Notes: a model not told the origin generated them from the letters alone. A stretch of DNA of 64,000 nucleotides from Thermococcus stetteri (GCF_017873335.1 NZ_JAGGKB010000003.1:124001-188000); one strand, 5' to 3'. Counted from the first letter of the stretch, positions 53,637 through 62,190 are shown. Numbers and translations are program-made.

Positions 53637-55507
53637 ATTCCATCCACCTCCCTCATATTTTCACTCCAGTGTTCGTCGTCTTCAGCCGTGTAAATTTCAA
53701 TCGTCCCACCCTGGACTTCCCCTTCACCGAGGCTTTCTTCCAGAATTCCTTCGATTTCCGAATAAACTTCCATGAGCCTTTCAATGAGCTCCTCACTCGT
53801 CTCCCACAGGCCGCGCTCATAGGCTTCAATCAGCCTTCTCGCGATCTCCTCGATGGCGTAGGGGTTGTGCTCCTCGAACCATCTCCTCATCTCTTCGTCC
53901 AGAACGTATTTCCCTGCTATCTCGTCAAAAACCCAGTCTTCAACGAGCTTCGTCGTTGCCTCCCAGCCGTATAGGTGGTTGATCTTCTTGGAGAACTCGC
54001 TCGCTCCCCGGTAGCCGTGCTTCTTCATCTCCTCAATCCAGCGCTCGTTGAGGAGCTTTGCCCTGACAACTCTCTCGAGCTCAACTTTCACCTCAACGAT
54101 TTTGGTATCGCTTATGTCCCTCGTGTCCGTCTGAACCACTTCAGCGTTCTTGCCGGTTAGGGCATCAACTGCGGCCTTGAATCCTCCGTGATGGGCAAAA
54201 TAGCAGCAGTTAGTCGGGTCGTGCTCATCGCTTATGTGGTTCCTGTTGATTACGTCCACCTCTTTTAGGCTCAGAACCAGCGAGTCATATGCTTCAACGC
54301 CAAAGGTATCCTTTCCGTAGGCGTAGCCACTCCACTGAATCCACACCTTGGCCAAGTCCTCGTCACTCTTCCAGCCCGATGATTCAACCGCTAAATTCAC
54401 TCCAGCCCCATAGGCACCTGGCGGGGCCGAGAAAACCCTAAACCTTGCGAACCTCTGTGCTTCCTCAAAGCTCTTTCCGAGCTCAATTAGCTTTTTGATG
54501 TGCTCAACATAGTGCTTTCTAATGTAGTTCATCTCCAAGGGCTCATCCAGCGTAACGACCTTCTCTATGGCCTCGTCAATCAGGTAGATGTAGTTCGGCA
54601 GCGTGTCCCTCACGATTCCGCTTATCCTCACCAGGACGTCAATCCTTGGCCTTCCGAGATCCTCCAGAGGTATGCCTTCAAGCCCGGCAACCACGTCCTC
54701 CTTCCAAACCGGTCTGACTCCAATCAGGTACAGAATCTGGGCTATCTGCTCTCCATCCACCTTATAACCGTCTATGCTCCAGAGAACCTGTCCGACGCTT
54801 TCCGGGTATTTTCCGTGCTTTTTCATGTATTCCTCCAGGAGCTTCTCCGCGGTTTCAACCCCTATCCGCCACGCCGCTTTAGTCGGCAGAGTCCTTGGAT
54901 CAACTGCATAGAAGTTCCTTCCCGTTGGCAGAATTTCGAACTTCCCTCTCGTTATCGCGCCTGAGGGGCAGGGTTCAACGTATTCTCCACTCAGTCCCTT
55001 CAAGAATCCTTTGTGCTCCTTTTTACACTCAATTATCTTCTCTGCACCTTCCAGGGCTTTTCTAAACGTTTCTTCAAGCTTTTCTTTCTCCGTGACTTTA
55101 AATCCAAACTTCTCAATTTCTTCTGCAATGACTTCAAAGCTTTCTCCCTTAAGCAAACGCTCCAGGCTCTTGACTGCTATCCTGTGGAAAATCTCCAGAA
55201 GCTCCCTGTTCGTGAACCTGTTTGTAGTTCCCAAGGGGTTCTTTTTTAGTTCATCATAGTCCAAGCCTATTGCCTCAGCTATGACGCGCTTAATCGAAGG
55301 GGAAGAGTAGGAATCATAGGCCATTGCAGTGGCAACGTATTCCGCCAATCTTTCGGGTTCGTTTGGTGGGTATCCAAAGATGTGAAGGCCGAGGTTTATC
55401 TGGGAGCCCCTCATCAGCTCAACGTAGCGGTGTATCTCCTCTATCGTCCGCTCCTCATCTTCGGGATTCGCTATTCTCAGCCTGTTTTCCTTAGCCTGCT
55501 CAAATTT
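53612..55507 (-). CDS. cobN: CobN/BchH-like cobaltochelatase subunit, lacking its N-terminal half
   Basis: The sequence corresponds to the C-terminal half of Cob[92 protein letters not shown] and [12 protein letters not shown]. The frame is open to a TAG at 55508-55510, but the first start codon is the ATG at 55414, inside conserved sequence ([20 protein letters not shown] upstream). Complete CobN proteins are about 1200-1300 residues; here at most 631. The N-terminal half is not within 2 kb upstream. It is probably truncated or a split gene whose partner lies elsewhere. Confidence 0.78.
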   Translation of the reverse strand, partial: KFEQAKENRLRIANPEDEERTIEEIHRYVELMRGSQINLGLHIFGYPPNEPERLAEYVATAMAYDSYSSPSIKRVIAEAIGLDYDELKKNPLGTTNRFTNRELLEIFHRIAVKSLERLLKGESFEVIAEEIEKFGFKVTEKEKLEETFRKALEGAEKIIECKKEHKGFLKGLSGEYVEPCPSGAITRGKFEILPTGRNFYAVDPRTLPTKAAWRIGVETAEKLLEEYMKKHGKYPESVGQVLWSIDGYKVDGEQIAQILYLIGVRPVWKEDVVAGLEGIPLEDLGRPRIDVLVRISGIVRDTLPNYIYLIDEAIEKVVTLDEPLEMNYIRKHYVEHIKKLIELGKSFEEAQRFARFRVFSAPPGAYGAGVNLAVESSGWKSDEDLAKVWIQWSGYAYGKDTFGVEAYDSLVLSLKEVDVINRNHISDEHDPTNCCYFAHHGGFKAAVDALTGKNAEVVQTDTRDISDTKIVEVKVELERVVRAKLLNERWIEEMKKHGYRGASEFSKKINHLYGWEATTKLVEDWVFDEIAGKYVLDEEMRRWFEEHNPYAIEEIARRLIEAYERGLWETSEELIERLMEVYSEIEGILEESLGEGEVQGGTIEIYTAEDDEHWSENMREVDGIWGLVKND

Positions 55508-55583
55508 CTAATTTAGTAATACAAAACCGGAAGGATATTGCTGATTTTTAACACTTTTTAAAACAGCAGGTTCATAACTTATG

Positions 55584-55604
55584 GTTTTTGATAATATCAA
55601 AAAC
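55584..55604. promoter_or_regulatory. Perfect 10-bp inverted repeat upstream of cobN-chlID
   Basis: GTTTTTGATA and TATCAAAAAC are exact inverted repeats around one central base. The site lies between the nrdG stop (55613) and a minus-strand GTTTTAAAAAG box near 55555-55565 that should drive cobN-chlID, so it is placed as an upstream operator. It may respond to cobalt or cobamide status (inference). Confidence 0.6.
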
Positions 55605-55612
55605 GAAAAGAA

Positions 55613-56326
55613 TTAGACCCATCTGTTTACATGAAATTCAATACCAAGCTCATCAAGCCTCTCTCCGAGTTTTCTGACTTCGTCTTCCGGCCAGCAGTGG
55701 GCGGAGCACCATGCTTCGTCGCGAGGATTCGTCAGCGGTTTTCCAACAAGAGGATTAAGGACGACGTAAAACTCCGTGTCGATGTGTCCGAGCCCTTCCT
55801 CGATCCATGGCCATACGTCAAAGTCCCTGGGAACGGGAATGCGAAGTTCAAGGGGAAGACCGTAGTCGGATACCAGCTCAAGCCCCCTCAGGAACAGCCT
55901 CCAGAGCCGTTCGCTGGCTTCCCCGGGAAGGCCATAGAGAACAGCAGGGGGTGCCTTCAGGTCGGTCGCGATGTGATCAACGAGCCCGGCATTAAGGAGT
56001 TGTTCAAGAGGCCCAACGAGGGTGAGGTTCGTGTTGAGGCTGACGGGAACGTCAAGGGCCTTCACACCAGCTAACAGCGATGAAAGCTCGGTCCACTGCA
56101 TCAGCGGCTCGCCACCGGTGACGTGGAAGTAATCGATGAGGAAGGAGTTCACCTCAAGCTCCTCAAGCATTGCCCCCCGTTCCAGCTTGAAGCAGCCTTT
56201 TCCCTCAGCTATCCGCCAGTTATGACAGAAGGGGCATTTCAAGTTACAACTGCACAGCCAGAGCGTAAAGGTGACCTTTCCGTGCACATCCACCATGCTG
56301 ACGGCTTTCCAGCCACTTGTGAGCAT
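55613..56326 (-). CDS. nrdG: Anaerobic ribonucleotide reductase activating protein
   Basis: The 237-residue radical SAM enzyme makes the glycyl radical on NrdD. The cluster motif C-x3-C-x2-C is CNLKCPFCHNWRIAEGKGC, preceded by VTFTLWLCS. The downstream segments FHVTGGEPLMQWTELSSLL and VSLNTNLTLVGP fit activating enzymes (VTGGEP). It is longer than minimal NrdG (about 160 residues) and closer to archaeal forms. The start ATG follows GGGGGTGATTCG, 28 bases after the nrdD stop, so both share one transcript. Confidence 0.9.
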   Translation of the reverse strand: MLTSGWKAVSMVDVHGKVTFTLWLCSCNLKCPFCHNWRIAEGKGCFKLERGAMLEELEVNSFLIDYFHVTGGEPLMQWTELSSLLAGVKALDVPVSLNTNLTLVGPLEQLLNAGLVDHIATDLKAPPAVLYGLPGEASERLWRLFLRGLELVSDYGLPLELRIPVPRDFDVWPWIEEGLGHIDTEFYVVLNPLVGKPLTNPRDEAWCSAHCWPEDEVRKLGERLDELGIEFHVNRWV

Positions 56327-56354
56327 CGAATCACCCCCAAGAGAAAAGAAGGTG

Positions 56355-58199
56355 TCAGGAGGTGTAGTGCCTCCTCGTCCAGAACTCCTTCTTCCTGAAG
56401 GGGTTCCAGTTTTTGAGCGGGCGGTAGTAGCCGATAATCCTGCTCCATATCTCGACGTTCTCGCTTCCGCAGCGCTGGCAGGATGTGTGCAGACCAGTAG
56501 TCGAGTGGCCGCACTCGTTGCAGACTGTCACTGCAGGTGTGTAGCTCCAGTAGACGAGGTCAGTCCTCATGAGCCTCTTCGTGAGCTTTGCCAGTGCCTC
56601 CGGATCCGGCTCCTCTCCAAGGAATATGTGCATCATCACTCCACCGGTGAAGCTCCTCTGAACCTTCTCCTCTATGCGTATCCTGTCACCCAGCTCAAGC
56701 GAGCCGTAGTAAGGCGCTATGCTGGTGGAGTAAATTGGATTCTCCGGATCTTCGAGGTATCCCCCCAGCTCCGGAAATTCTTCGATGTCTTTGATGGCGA
56801 GCTTCGCAGCGGCGCTTTCACCCGGCACTTCCTCAACGTTCCACGGCGTTCCGGTTTCACGCATCCATCCTCTGGCCTTTGCTGTTGCGAACTCGACCAT
56901 CTCCTTCATGAGCCCTGCGGCTTTAAGCCAGTCCTTCCTCGTGCCCTCTTTCCAGAGGTCCGGTTCGTTGAGGTAAATTGCAGCTGCCTCAGGCAGACCG
57001 AGGATTCCGATGGTGTTGAAGTGGCTCGATGGGAACTCCTCAAGGTAGAGGTGGATCATCTGATACATCTGGCGGTAGTTCGTTATCAGTCTCACGTAGC
57101 GCTCACGGAACCAGTCGGTCGTTGCTTTAACCACACTGAGAACCCTTTCGTATTCCTCCCAGAACTTATCGTCATCGCCGTTGGCCTTCAGGGCGAGCCT
57201 CGGAAGGTTGACCGTCGTGACGTTCACGGAGCCAGTGACGTCGGGCATCGCCCAGAGGCCGCCGAAGCGCTGCCTCTCAACTTCATTCAGCCATTGCTCT
57301 TTTGTATCACCCGAATTAAAGCTAAAAACCTCTTTCATTTCGTTTTTATCTATTACAAGCCTGCAGCACATCGAGAAGCTTGCGTCCGGGTCCACAACGT
57401 TTGTGTTGAGCCAGTAGAAGCTTCCGCGCTTTGAAGCGGTTGTAAAGACGGCCTCAAACACCTCGGGGTCGTTCCAGAGCATGTTCGCTGTGGTCATGAG
57501 AGTCGGAATCGGGAAGGTGAATGGCTGTCCCTTTGCGTCCCCCTCGCGGAGAACTTCGGTTAGGGCTATGAAGAACTCCCTGGCTTCTCTCTCGTACTCT
57601 CCGAGAGGCTCGACCTTCTCGCCGGCGTAGATTGCCATGTCCCCTTCGAGCATCTTCTTGGGAGCATCGAGTGTTACGGTGAAGTTGGTGAATGGACTTT
57701 GCATACCTACTCTGCTCGGGTAGTTGAGGTTGAAGACCAGTCTCTGAATGTTCTGCCGTATCTTGCTCCTGTCGAGGCCCTCTTTCCTTATGAACGGCCC
57801 CGCGTACCACTCGACGCTTGAGAGGGCCTGAGCGCCGCTGAAGTAGTGCTGCATGGTTATGAGGTAGTTGGCTATGTGGTCGACGTAGGTGTCGAAGTGT
57901 TTGGCCGGCCTCGATATTATCGTTGGTGTCTTTAGACCCTTCTCAAGGAGCCTCGCCGTGCTATGGCCCGTGCAGTAAGGGATGTAGAGACTGTAGGGAA
58001 GCTTGTGGATGTAGATATCCCCGCTGAAGTGGGCCTTCCTGCCCTCCGCCGGGATGAGCGAGAGGTGCTCTTTGAGCGCTTCTTCCATCACGTAGGCAAA
58101 GAAGCCGGTTGGCCCGGGATAGCGGTTTGCATTTTCGAGAACGTCGAGACTGCTCCAGCCGGCGTACTCCTGGATAATGTCCTTCCTCACAGTTTCCAT
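56355..58199 (-). CDS. nrdD: Anaerobic ribonucleoside-triphosphate reductase
   Basis: The 614-residue class III reductase makes dNTPs in the absence of oxygen. Features are the catalytic core with SFSMCCRLVID, YPSRVGMQSPFTNFTVTLDA, SSHFNTIGILGLPEAA, the C-terminal zinc ribbon CNECG ... CQRCG, and the glycyl-radical region SRIIGYYRPLKNWN. The usual motif is R-V-x-G-Y, here R-I-I-G-Y. No N-terminal ATP-cone is seen; the chain starts within the catalytic part. ATG 58199 after GGGTGGTTGAAA is preferred to 58310. The operon with nrdG has palindromes in its promoter. Confidence 0.95.
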   Translation of the reverse strand: METVRKDIIQEYAGWSSLDVLENANRYPGPTGFFAYVMEEALKEHLSLIPAEGRKAHFSGDIYIHKLPYSLYIPYCTGHSTARLLEKGLKTPTIISRPAKHFDTYVDHIANYLITMQHYFSGAQALSSVEWYAGPFIRKEGLDRSKIRQNIQRLVFNLNYPSRVGMQSPFTNFTVTLDAPKKMLEGDMAIYAGEKVEPLGEYEREAREFFIALTEVLREGDAKGQPFTFPIPTLMTTANMLWNDPEVFEAVFTTASKRGSFYWLNTNVVDPDASFSMCCRLVIDKNEMKEVFSFNSGDTKEQWLNEVERQRFGGLWAMPDVTGSVNVTTVNLPRLALKANGDDDKFWEEYERVLSVVKATTDWFRERYVRLITNYRQMYQMIHLYLEEFPSSHFNTIGILGLPEAAAIYLNEPDLWKEGTRKDWLKAAGLMKEMVEFATAKARGWMRETGTPWNVEEVPGESAAAKLAIKDIEEFPELGGYLEDPENPIYSTSIAPYYGSLELGDRIRIEEKVQRSFTGGVMMHIFLGEEPDPEALAKLTKRLMRTDLVYWSYTPAVTVCNECGHSTTGLHTSCQRCGSENVEIWSRIIGYYRPLKNWNPFRKKEFWTRRHYTS

Positions 58200-58211
58200 T
58201 TTCAACCACCC

Positions 58212-58224
58212 GGATAATTTATCC
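58212..58224. promoter_or_regulatory. 13-base palindrome in the nrdD leader
   Basis: GGATAA and TTATCC are inverted around one base, at 13-25 bases before the nrdD ATG, near the expected transcription start. A regulator bound here would block early transcription. Confidence 0.5.
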
Positions 58225-58239
58225 AATAACTGGAGGGGC

Positions 58240-58281
58240 AAATGCCCGATATAACGCTTCCCCTTGAACCTGCGGGCATTT
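58240..58281. promoter_or_regulatory. nrdDG promoter flanked by a 9-bp inverted repeat
   Basis: AAATGCCCG (58240-58248) and CGGGCATTT (58273-58281) are exact inverted repeats 24 bases apart. Between them, on the minus strand, lies CGTTATATCG, a TATA box about 50 bases before nrdD. The rest of the gap up to 58502 is AT-rich with no further gene and contains the CTTTTTAACCC box (58459-58470) that should serve the TPR gene. Confidence 0.6.
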
Positions 58282-58502
58282 ATCCAAGATCCCCAGTGAA
58301 ATTGCGTCAAACGACAAGTTGGACAAAATATCCATTGAATTTAAGACAGACAAACTGACAACACAGGAAGCCACTAAAACAAGTATCGACAAATAATTGT
58401 CATCCATACAAAATGCTAAATCAATATTTGACTATAAAACACAGTTTCTGGCGACCATAGCTTTTTAACCCGTTCGGCGAACCGAAACCAGGTGATGTGA
58501 AA

Positions 58503-59528
58503 ATGGGCAACATCAAGGCCGAATGGGAGAATGCCCTCACCGCGAAGGACTGTGGGAGGCTCCTGGAGCTCTTTGACGATTACATAGACTCCATAGAGGA
58601 CGAGGAGACCCTCAGAAAGGAGCTCGAGAGGCTCAAGGGGGTCGCCGAGGAGTGCGAGGATCCCTACGACCTGGCCCACGAGATAGGCCACGTCTACGCG
58701 CACCTCGACGACGCTGAGGCCGGAATCGAGCTCTACAGGATGGTGGCCGAGAGGAAGAAGGATGACCCCGAGGAGTACGCGACCGCGCTCTACTACCTGG
58801 CCGATGCTTACGAGCACTTCGGCATGCCGGAGAAGGCCATAGAAACCTATGGGAAGCTCCTCAAACTCGAGGAAGAGGTTCTGAAGAACGAGAGGGAGAT
58901 AGCGCTCACGCTGGCGAACCTGGCGGTGAACTACGACGAGCTCGGCGAGACCGAGAAGGCCATCGAGCTCATGGAGCGCGCGAGGGGAATCTTCGAGGGG
59001 ATACGGGACGAGAAGAACCACATGATAAGCCTCCTCGACCTTGCGCACTTCAGGTACGAACTCGGGGACTACGATGCCGCCGAGGCTCTGATAAACGAGG
59101 TTCTCCGGAACCCGAGGGAGGATGAGATTGAGATAAACGCCAGGCTGGTCGAGGCGGAGATATTCGCCGGAAGGGAGGAGTACGACAAGGCTTTCAGGGC
59201 GATAAGAAATGCACTCGTCAAGGCCATAAACGTAAGCGACGAGATTTTTGGCCTCGTCTTCGACACGCTGACGGATTTCATCGAGGGGCTCTTCAACGAG
59301 GGCTCCTACGGCGTTGTCGCGGAGAACATGGAGTCCTTTGCGGAGCTCTTTGAGGATGATACCGCCTACTTCTTCAGAGCCATCGCCGAGCTGGCGCGCT
59401 GGAAGGCCGGAGAGGACGGTGCGAAGGAGCGCTTTGACGAGCTCTACTCCAAGGTGGAGAACGAGGAGCTCCGCTCGGTTCTGGACGAGTGGAAGAGGCC
59501 GAAGCTGAGTCTGGGTCTGGGGCTTTAG
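58503..59528 (+). CDS. TPR-repeat protein
   Basis: The 341-residue protein is made of helical TPR-like pairs. Examples are EEYATALYYLADAYEHFGMP, EKAIETYGKLLKLEEEVLKN, IALTLANLAVNYDELGETEK and ISLLDLAHFRYELGDYDAAE, each about 34 residues with the usual A/G/Y/A pattern. It is acidic and soluble. ATG 58503 after AGGTGATGTG is used. Proteins of this kind scaffold protein contacts; a partner cannot be named. It is divergent from nrdD. Confidence 0.88.
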   Translation: MGNIKAEWENALTAKDCGRLLELFDDYIDSIEDEETLRKELERLKGVAEECEDPYDLAHEIGHVYAHLDDAEAGIELYRMVAERKKDDPEEYATALYYLADAYEHFGMPEKAIETYGKLLKLEEEVLKNEREIALTLANLAVNYDELGETEKAIELMERARGIFEGIRDEKNHMISLLDLAHFRYELGDYDAAEALINEVLRNPREDEIEINARLVEAEIFAGREEYDKAFRAIRNALVKAINVSDEIFGLVFDTLTDFIEGLFNEGSYGVVAENMESFAELFEDDTAYFFRAIAELARWKAGEDGAKERFDELYSKVENEELRSVLDEWKRPKLSLGLGL

Positions 59529-59749
59529 GCTTCTATTTTTCTATTCAACGCCTTCGTATAGCGCTCTATTTCCAGGAGACTTTTTCTGATAACATTCTCC
59601 CCAGCGTTCCATATCTCTATTCCTACCACGTTTCCCCTCTCATCATACTCGAACCACACGTCTTCGTCAACTTCGTCGGTGTCTGCCACCGGGCCCTCTC
59701 TGATCAGAATATAGAGGATATCATCCTTTGGGTCATACCTAACCTTCAT
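59525..59749 (-). CDS. DUF2283 protein
   Basis: The 74-residue protein reads MKVRYDPKDDILYILIREGP, DEVDEDVWFEYDERGNVVGI and EIWNAGENVIRKS. This is the DUF2283 pattern (D-P-x-D-D-x-L-Y-I), small proteins often paired with DUF4258 and considered possible toxin-antitoxin partners. Its ATG overlaps the stop of an upstream remnant (59746-59749). It overlaps the TPR gene 3' end by 4 bases on the opposite strand. Confidence 0.85.
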   Translation of the reverse strand: MKVRYDPKDDILYILIREGPVADTDEVDEDVWFEYDERGNVVGIEIWNAGENVIRKSLLEIERYTKALNRKIEA

Positions 59750-59802
59750 ACCTCAACCCACCTCCGAGATGATAATCTCATTTCAATGATTTTATCAAGG
59801 CT
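59746..59802 (-). pseudogene. 3' remnant of a gene coupled to DUF2283
   Basis: On the minus strand an open frame, KSLDKIIEMRLSSRRWVEV, ends in TGA overlapping the DUF2283 ATG. It stops being open just at the element end at 59804. It looks like the last residues of the usual upstream partner. Too short to name; DUF4258 is only a suggestion. Confidence 0.45.
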
Positions 59803-59803
59803 C

Positions 59804-59845
59804 TTACTTTTTCTCTCCTGAAAGCCTCGCCCTTCAGAGTGGCGA
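59804..59845 (+). mobile_element. Solo left-end remnant of the same TnpB element
   Basis: The + strand reads TTACTTTTTCTCTCCTGAAA followed by GCCTCGCCCTTCAG. It matches the promoter-proximal end of copy 2 (TTAC, then TTTTTTCTTCTGAAAGCCTC on the minus strand there). Only about 40 bases remain, in the opposite orientation to the full copies. The internal part and the other end are missing. Confidence 0.7.
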
Positions 59846-59885
59846 AGAAGATCAGGATAACGGTATAGAGAAAAGGAACGAGGAT

Positions 59886-60161
59886 TCAGATCCTCGAGAC
59901 GGTCTCAACTTCCGCGCTCTCGACGTTCTCGACCTCGCGGAAGAGATCGGCGACGGCGTCGTAGGAGTAGCCCTCCTCGTCCCTTCCGAGGACGTAGAAC
60001 TTGAGGGCGACGAGACCGAAGGCAATCGGCTCGCGCTCGACCTTGGCGAGGCCGAACTTCTCGGGGATAACAGCTTTCAGCTTCTCCTCGAGCTCGTCGA
60101 GGTTCACATCAGGGTCGGTCGGCATGACCTTAATGACACCAACAAGGTTGAAGTCGCTCAT
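59886..60161 (-). CDS. ef1b: Elongation factor 1-beta (aEF-1beta)
   Basis: The 91-residue guanine-nucleotide exchange factor recharges aEF-1alpha. It reads MSDFNLVGVIKVMPTDPDVN, EKLKAVIPEKFGLAKVEREP and IAFGLVALKFYVLGRDEEGY, with the VADLFREVENVESAEVETVS end, typical in order and length. ATG 60161 is favoured (upstream MEVKK is unconserved). The zinc-ribbon gene lies just upstream, a common archaeal pairing. A single-copy core gene in this 13 kb block argues that the block is chromosomal. Confidence 0.95.
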   Translation of the reverse strand: MSDFNLVGVIKVMPTDPDVNLDELEEKLKAVIPEKFGLAKVEREPIAFGLVALKFYVLGRDEEGYSYDAVADLFREVENVESAEVETVSRI

Positions 60162-60187
60162 CTTTTTCACCTCCAAATCAGCCTAAT

Positions 60188-60367
60188 TCACGGCCCCTCC
60201 CAGCCGCACTTGGGGCACTTGTAGGGGACGCTCAACACCCTGCAGCTTTCGCAGCGCCAGATTATCTCCTCGCCGCAGTTCGGGCAGACGAAGTGAGTGG
60301 CGTGCTCCCTAGGGGTTATCTCCTTTCCGCATGATGTGCATACGGGTATCTCGAACTTGGCTTCCAC
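60188..60367 (-). CDS. Small zinc-ribbon protein (DUF1610-like)
   Basis: The 59-residue protein has four C-x2-C pairs: [27 protein letters not shown] and KCPKCGWEG. They can form two zinc sites, as in the HVO_2753-like family that lies next to aEF-1beta in many archaea. GTG 60367 follows GGAGGTG; an ATG at 60382 would be too close to the ribosome site. The role is unknown, possibly in translation. Confidence 0.85.
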   Translation of the reverse strand: MEAKFEIPVCTSCGKEITPREHATHFVCPNCGEEIIWRCESCRVLSVPYKCPKCGWEGP

Positions 60368-60455
60368 TGCGAACACCTCCAAGAAAGGTGGTTTTAATCA
60401 CTGGTGGGCATTGAGGGAGTTGGCGTATAAACCTTTCTCTGGGGGAAGGCGCGAA

Positions 60456-61250
60456 CTACGAAGAGAACACCTGGCTCAGTTCTTCAATTCTGAGCTTCAG
60501 GCTTTCTATAATCTCCACCCAGTTGGGGCGCAGGCTCTTGGGGATAAAGTGGTTGGTGGAGTTGCCAAGGTACCGGGCATTTTTCTTTGCATAATCGAGC
60601 TTTTCAACTAAACTCTTTAGGAAGTCCCCAGTATTAATGTGGTAGAATTCAAGGGTGAGCTTCAAAGCATTCTCCAGCTTGTTCTTATCAAACTCAATGT
60701 TGAGGGCATGGAAAGAGTCGTAGATGTCCTTGCCTTCAGTGCGGTTGTAGAGGGCGGCGAGTTTCTTGGCGAGCAGGTCTTCAAAGGAGTACACCCTGAA
60801 CATGGTCGGGTACTCACCGACGAAGGGTGATTTGACCAGCTCAACTCTGGCCCCAATGTAGGGCGGCCTGCTGAGGTAGAACTCAACTTTAACCCTGTCC
60901 CTGTTTCCGAGGGGGTTCATGTAATAGCAATCGAACCGAAAGGTCCTGTGCAGAACCCTCGGACCCTTAACGTCAAATCCCTCAATGAGTTCCATGCCCT
61001 CTTTTATCTCCTCGGCCGCCGTGCTCAGGTCGCCGTCAAAATAGTCAATGTCTATGTCCTCGGAAAACCTTGCCGCCCCGATTCTGGCGAGATAGACCCT
61101 GTTGAGGGCAGTGCCACCTTTAAGTATAGCCTTCTCGCCGAAGATTTCCCACAGCTGACTGAGCAGGTAAGAGATCTTCTCCTCCTTGGCAATATAGTTC
61201 CGGCTCAGTCCCGTCTTTGCCGCCAGATACCGGAGCATCTCCTCATCCAT
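60456..61250 (-). CDS. AbiEii-type nucleotidyltransferase toxin
   Basis: The 264-residue protein has the nucleotidyltransferase motif ILKGGTALNRVYLARIGAAR with SEDIDIDYFDGDLSTAAEEI (Asp-x-Asp). Residues such as KLAALYNRTEGKDIYDSFHA are conserved in the AbiEii/AbiGii group. Such toxins add CTP or GTP to tRNA or block growth after phage infection (type IV systems). It overlaps the upstream AbiEi gene by 8 bases. ATG 61250 is preferred to 61280. Confidence 0.88.
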   Translation of the reverse strand: MDEEMLRYLAAKTGLSRNYIAKEEKISYLLSQLWEIFGEKAILKGGTALNRVYLARIGAARFSEDIDIDYFDGDLSTAAEEIKEGMELIEGFDVKGPRVLHRTFRFDCYYMNPLGNRDRVKVEFYLSRPPYIGARVELVKSPFVGEYPTMFRVYSFEDLLAKKLAALYNRTEGKDIYDSFHALNIEFDKNKLENALKLTLEFYHINTGDFLKSLVEKLDYAKKNARYLGNSTNHFIPKSLRPNWVEIIESLKLRIEELSQVFSS

Positions 61251-62034
61251 ACGCCCACCCCAGTATCTTCTCCTTTCCAAGGTTGTCTATCACTTTCCAC
61301 CCCTCAATGCTCCTCCCGCGGGATGGGAGAGTTGGAACGAGCTTCGTCCAGCCCTTAACTCTGCTCCTTAGATGGTTAAGAACCTCCTCTGGGATGTCGA
61401 CCCCTAACTCGTTTTTGAGGAGCTCCAAGACGTAACCGGTTCTCTGACAGAGGGAGTCGCTGGCAAAGCGCTCGAAGTAGCCCACGAACTCGTCCCAGTC
61501 GAGTTTTTCGGCCTCATAAAGGGCCTTGGTTATCTCAGAGTAGCCCCCGCAGTATCTCGGCTTGTAGAAGCAGTCGAAGAACGTCTTCGCGAGGGTAGAG
61601 GTGTAGAGGCCGTCCTTAAGCATCATTCCCGTGGCCTTTTCTCCGAGGGCAACGGCCTTGATCGTGTACTCCCCTATGGTTCTCTCACCGGATTTCCTAG
61701 GTGTGGCCACGAATATCGTGAAAGGCTCGTAGTCGAGCAGGTCATAAAGCCTCAGGGCGGAAGAGAATGCTATGTATCCCGGGAACAGGGCGAGGGCTAT
61801 CCTGTAGGGGTTTTTTATTGAGGGGTTTCCAGGGTGTTCATTGACGAGGTAGAGGCCTTTCTTCAGCCTCGTGAGGTAGCCCTTCTTTGAGAGGCTCCAA
61901 AGGACCTTTTTAACCATCCCCCCGCTGAGACCCGGGAAGAGTTCTCTAATCTCGTCAGCACTCACTATATCAGTCCCTCGTATCACCCTCATTATGTCCT
62001 GTTCAGTTTTTGTAAGGTAGTAATTTTTCTGCAT
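61243..62034 (-). CDS. AbiEi-type antitoxin and autoregulator
   Basis: The 263-residue protein has an N-terminal winged HTH (KTEQDIMRVIRGTDIVSADE; KKVLWSLSKKGYLTRLKKGL), then the AbiEi C-terminal domain (PYRIALALFPGYIAFSSALR, LDLLDYEPFTIFVATP-like stretch, and KTFFDCFYKPRYCGGY). In the AbiE system it binds an inverted repeat upstream of its own operon and represses it; a matching repeat is at 62038-62054. It precedes the toxin with overlap. Confidence 0.88.
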   Translation of the reverse strand: MQKNYYLTKTEQDIMRVIRGTDIVSADEIRELFPGLSGGMVKKVLWSLSKKGYLTRLKKGLYLVNEHPGNPSIKNPYRIALALFPGYIAFSSALRLYDLLDYEPFTIFVATPRKSGERTIGEYTIKAVALGEKATGMMLKDGLYTSTLAKTFFDCFYKPRYCGGYSEITKALYEAEKLDWDEFVGYFERFASDSLCQRTGYVLELLKNELGVDIPEEVLNHLRSRVKGWTKLVPTLPSRGRSIEGWKVIDNLGKEKILGWAYG

Positions 62035-62037
62035 ATA

Positions 62038-62054
62038 GTGACCAATGTGGTAAC
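62038..62054. promoter_or_regulatory. Inverted repeat operator of the AbiE pair
   Basis: GTGACCA-ATG-TGGTAAC is a nearly exact 7-base inverted repeat (one mismatch) right before the AbiEi start. It overlaps the leader, with TTTTATTAAG a few bases further upstream on the minus strand as TATA box. Confidence 0.55.
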
Positions 62055-62132
62055 TTTCTTAATAAAATTTTCGAGATGGGGTTCAGGGTGGGACTTATGA
62101 TAACACACTCGCTCATCTTGATGTGGTGGAAT

Positions 62133-62190
62133 GCAGGGGCGAAGCCCCTGCACCCCGATTTATTTTGAATTACTGGGGGGCTCCGCCCCC
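62133..62190. repeat. Twin GC-rich hairpins
   Basis: GCAGGGGC/GCCCCTGC (62133-62151, loop GAA) and GGGGGC/GCCCCC (62176-62190, loop TCC) stand 24 bases apart in AT-rich sequence, next to CACCCC and CACGCCCCCGG. This looks like a small palindromic mobile or boundary repeat. It lies between AbiEi and the PIN gene. Confidence 0.55.

Noticed and set aside
56271-57434. Long + strand frame (387 codons) opposite nrdD
   Set aside because: Antisense shadow without any recognisable domain.
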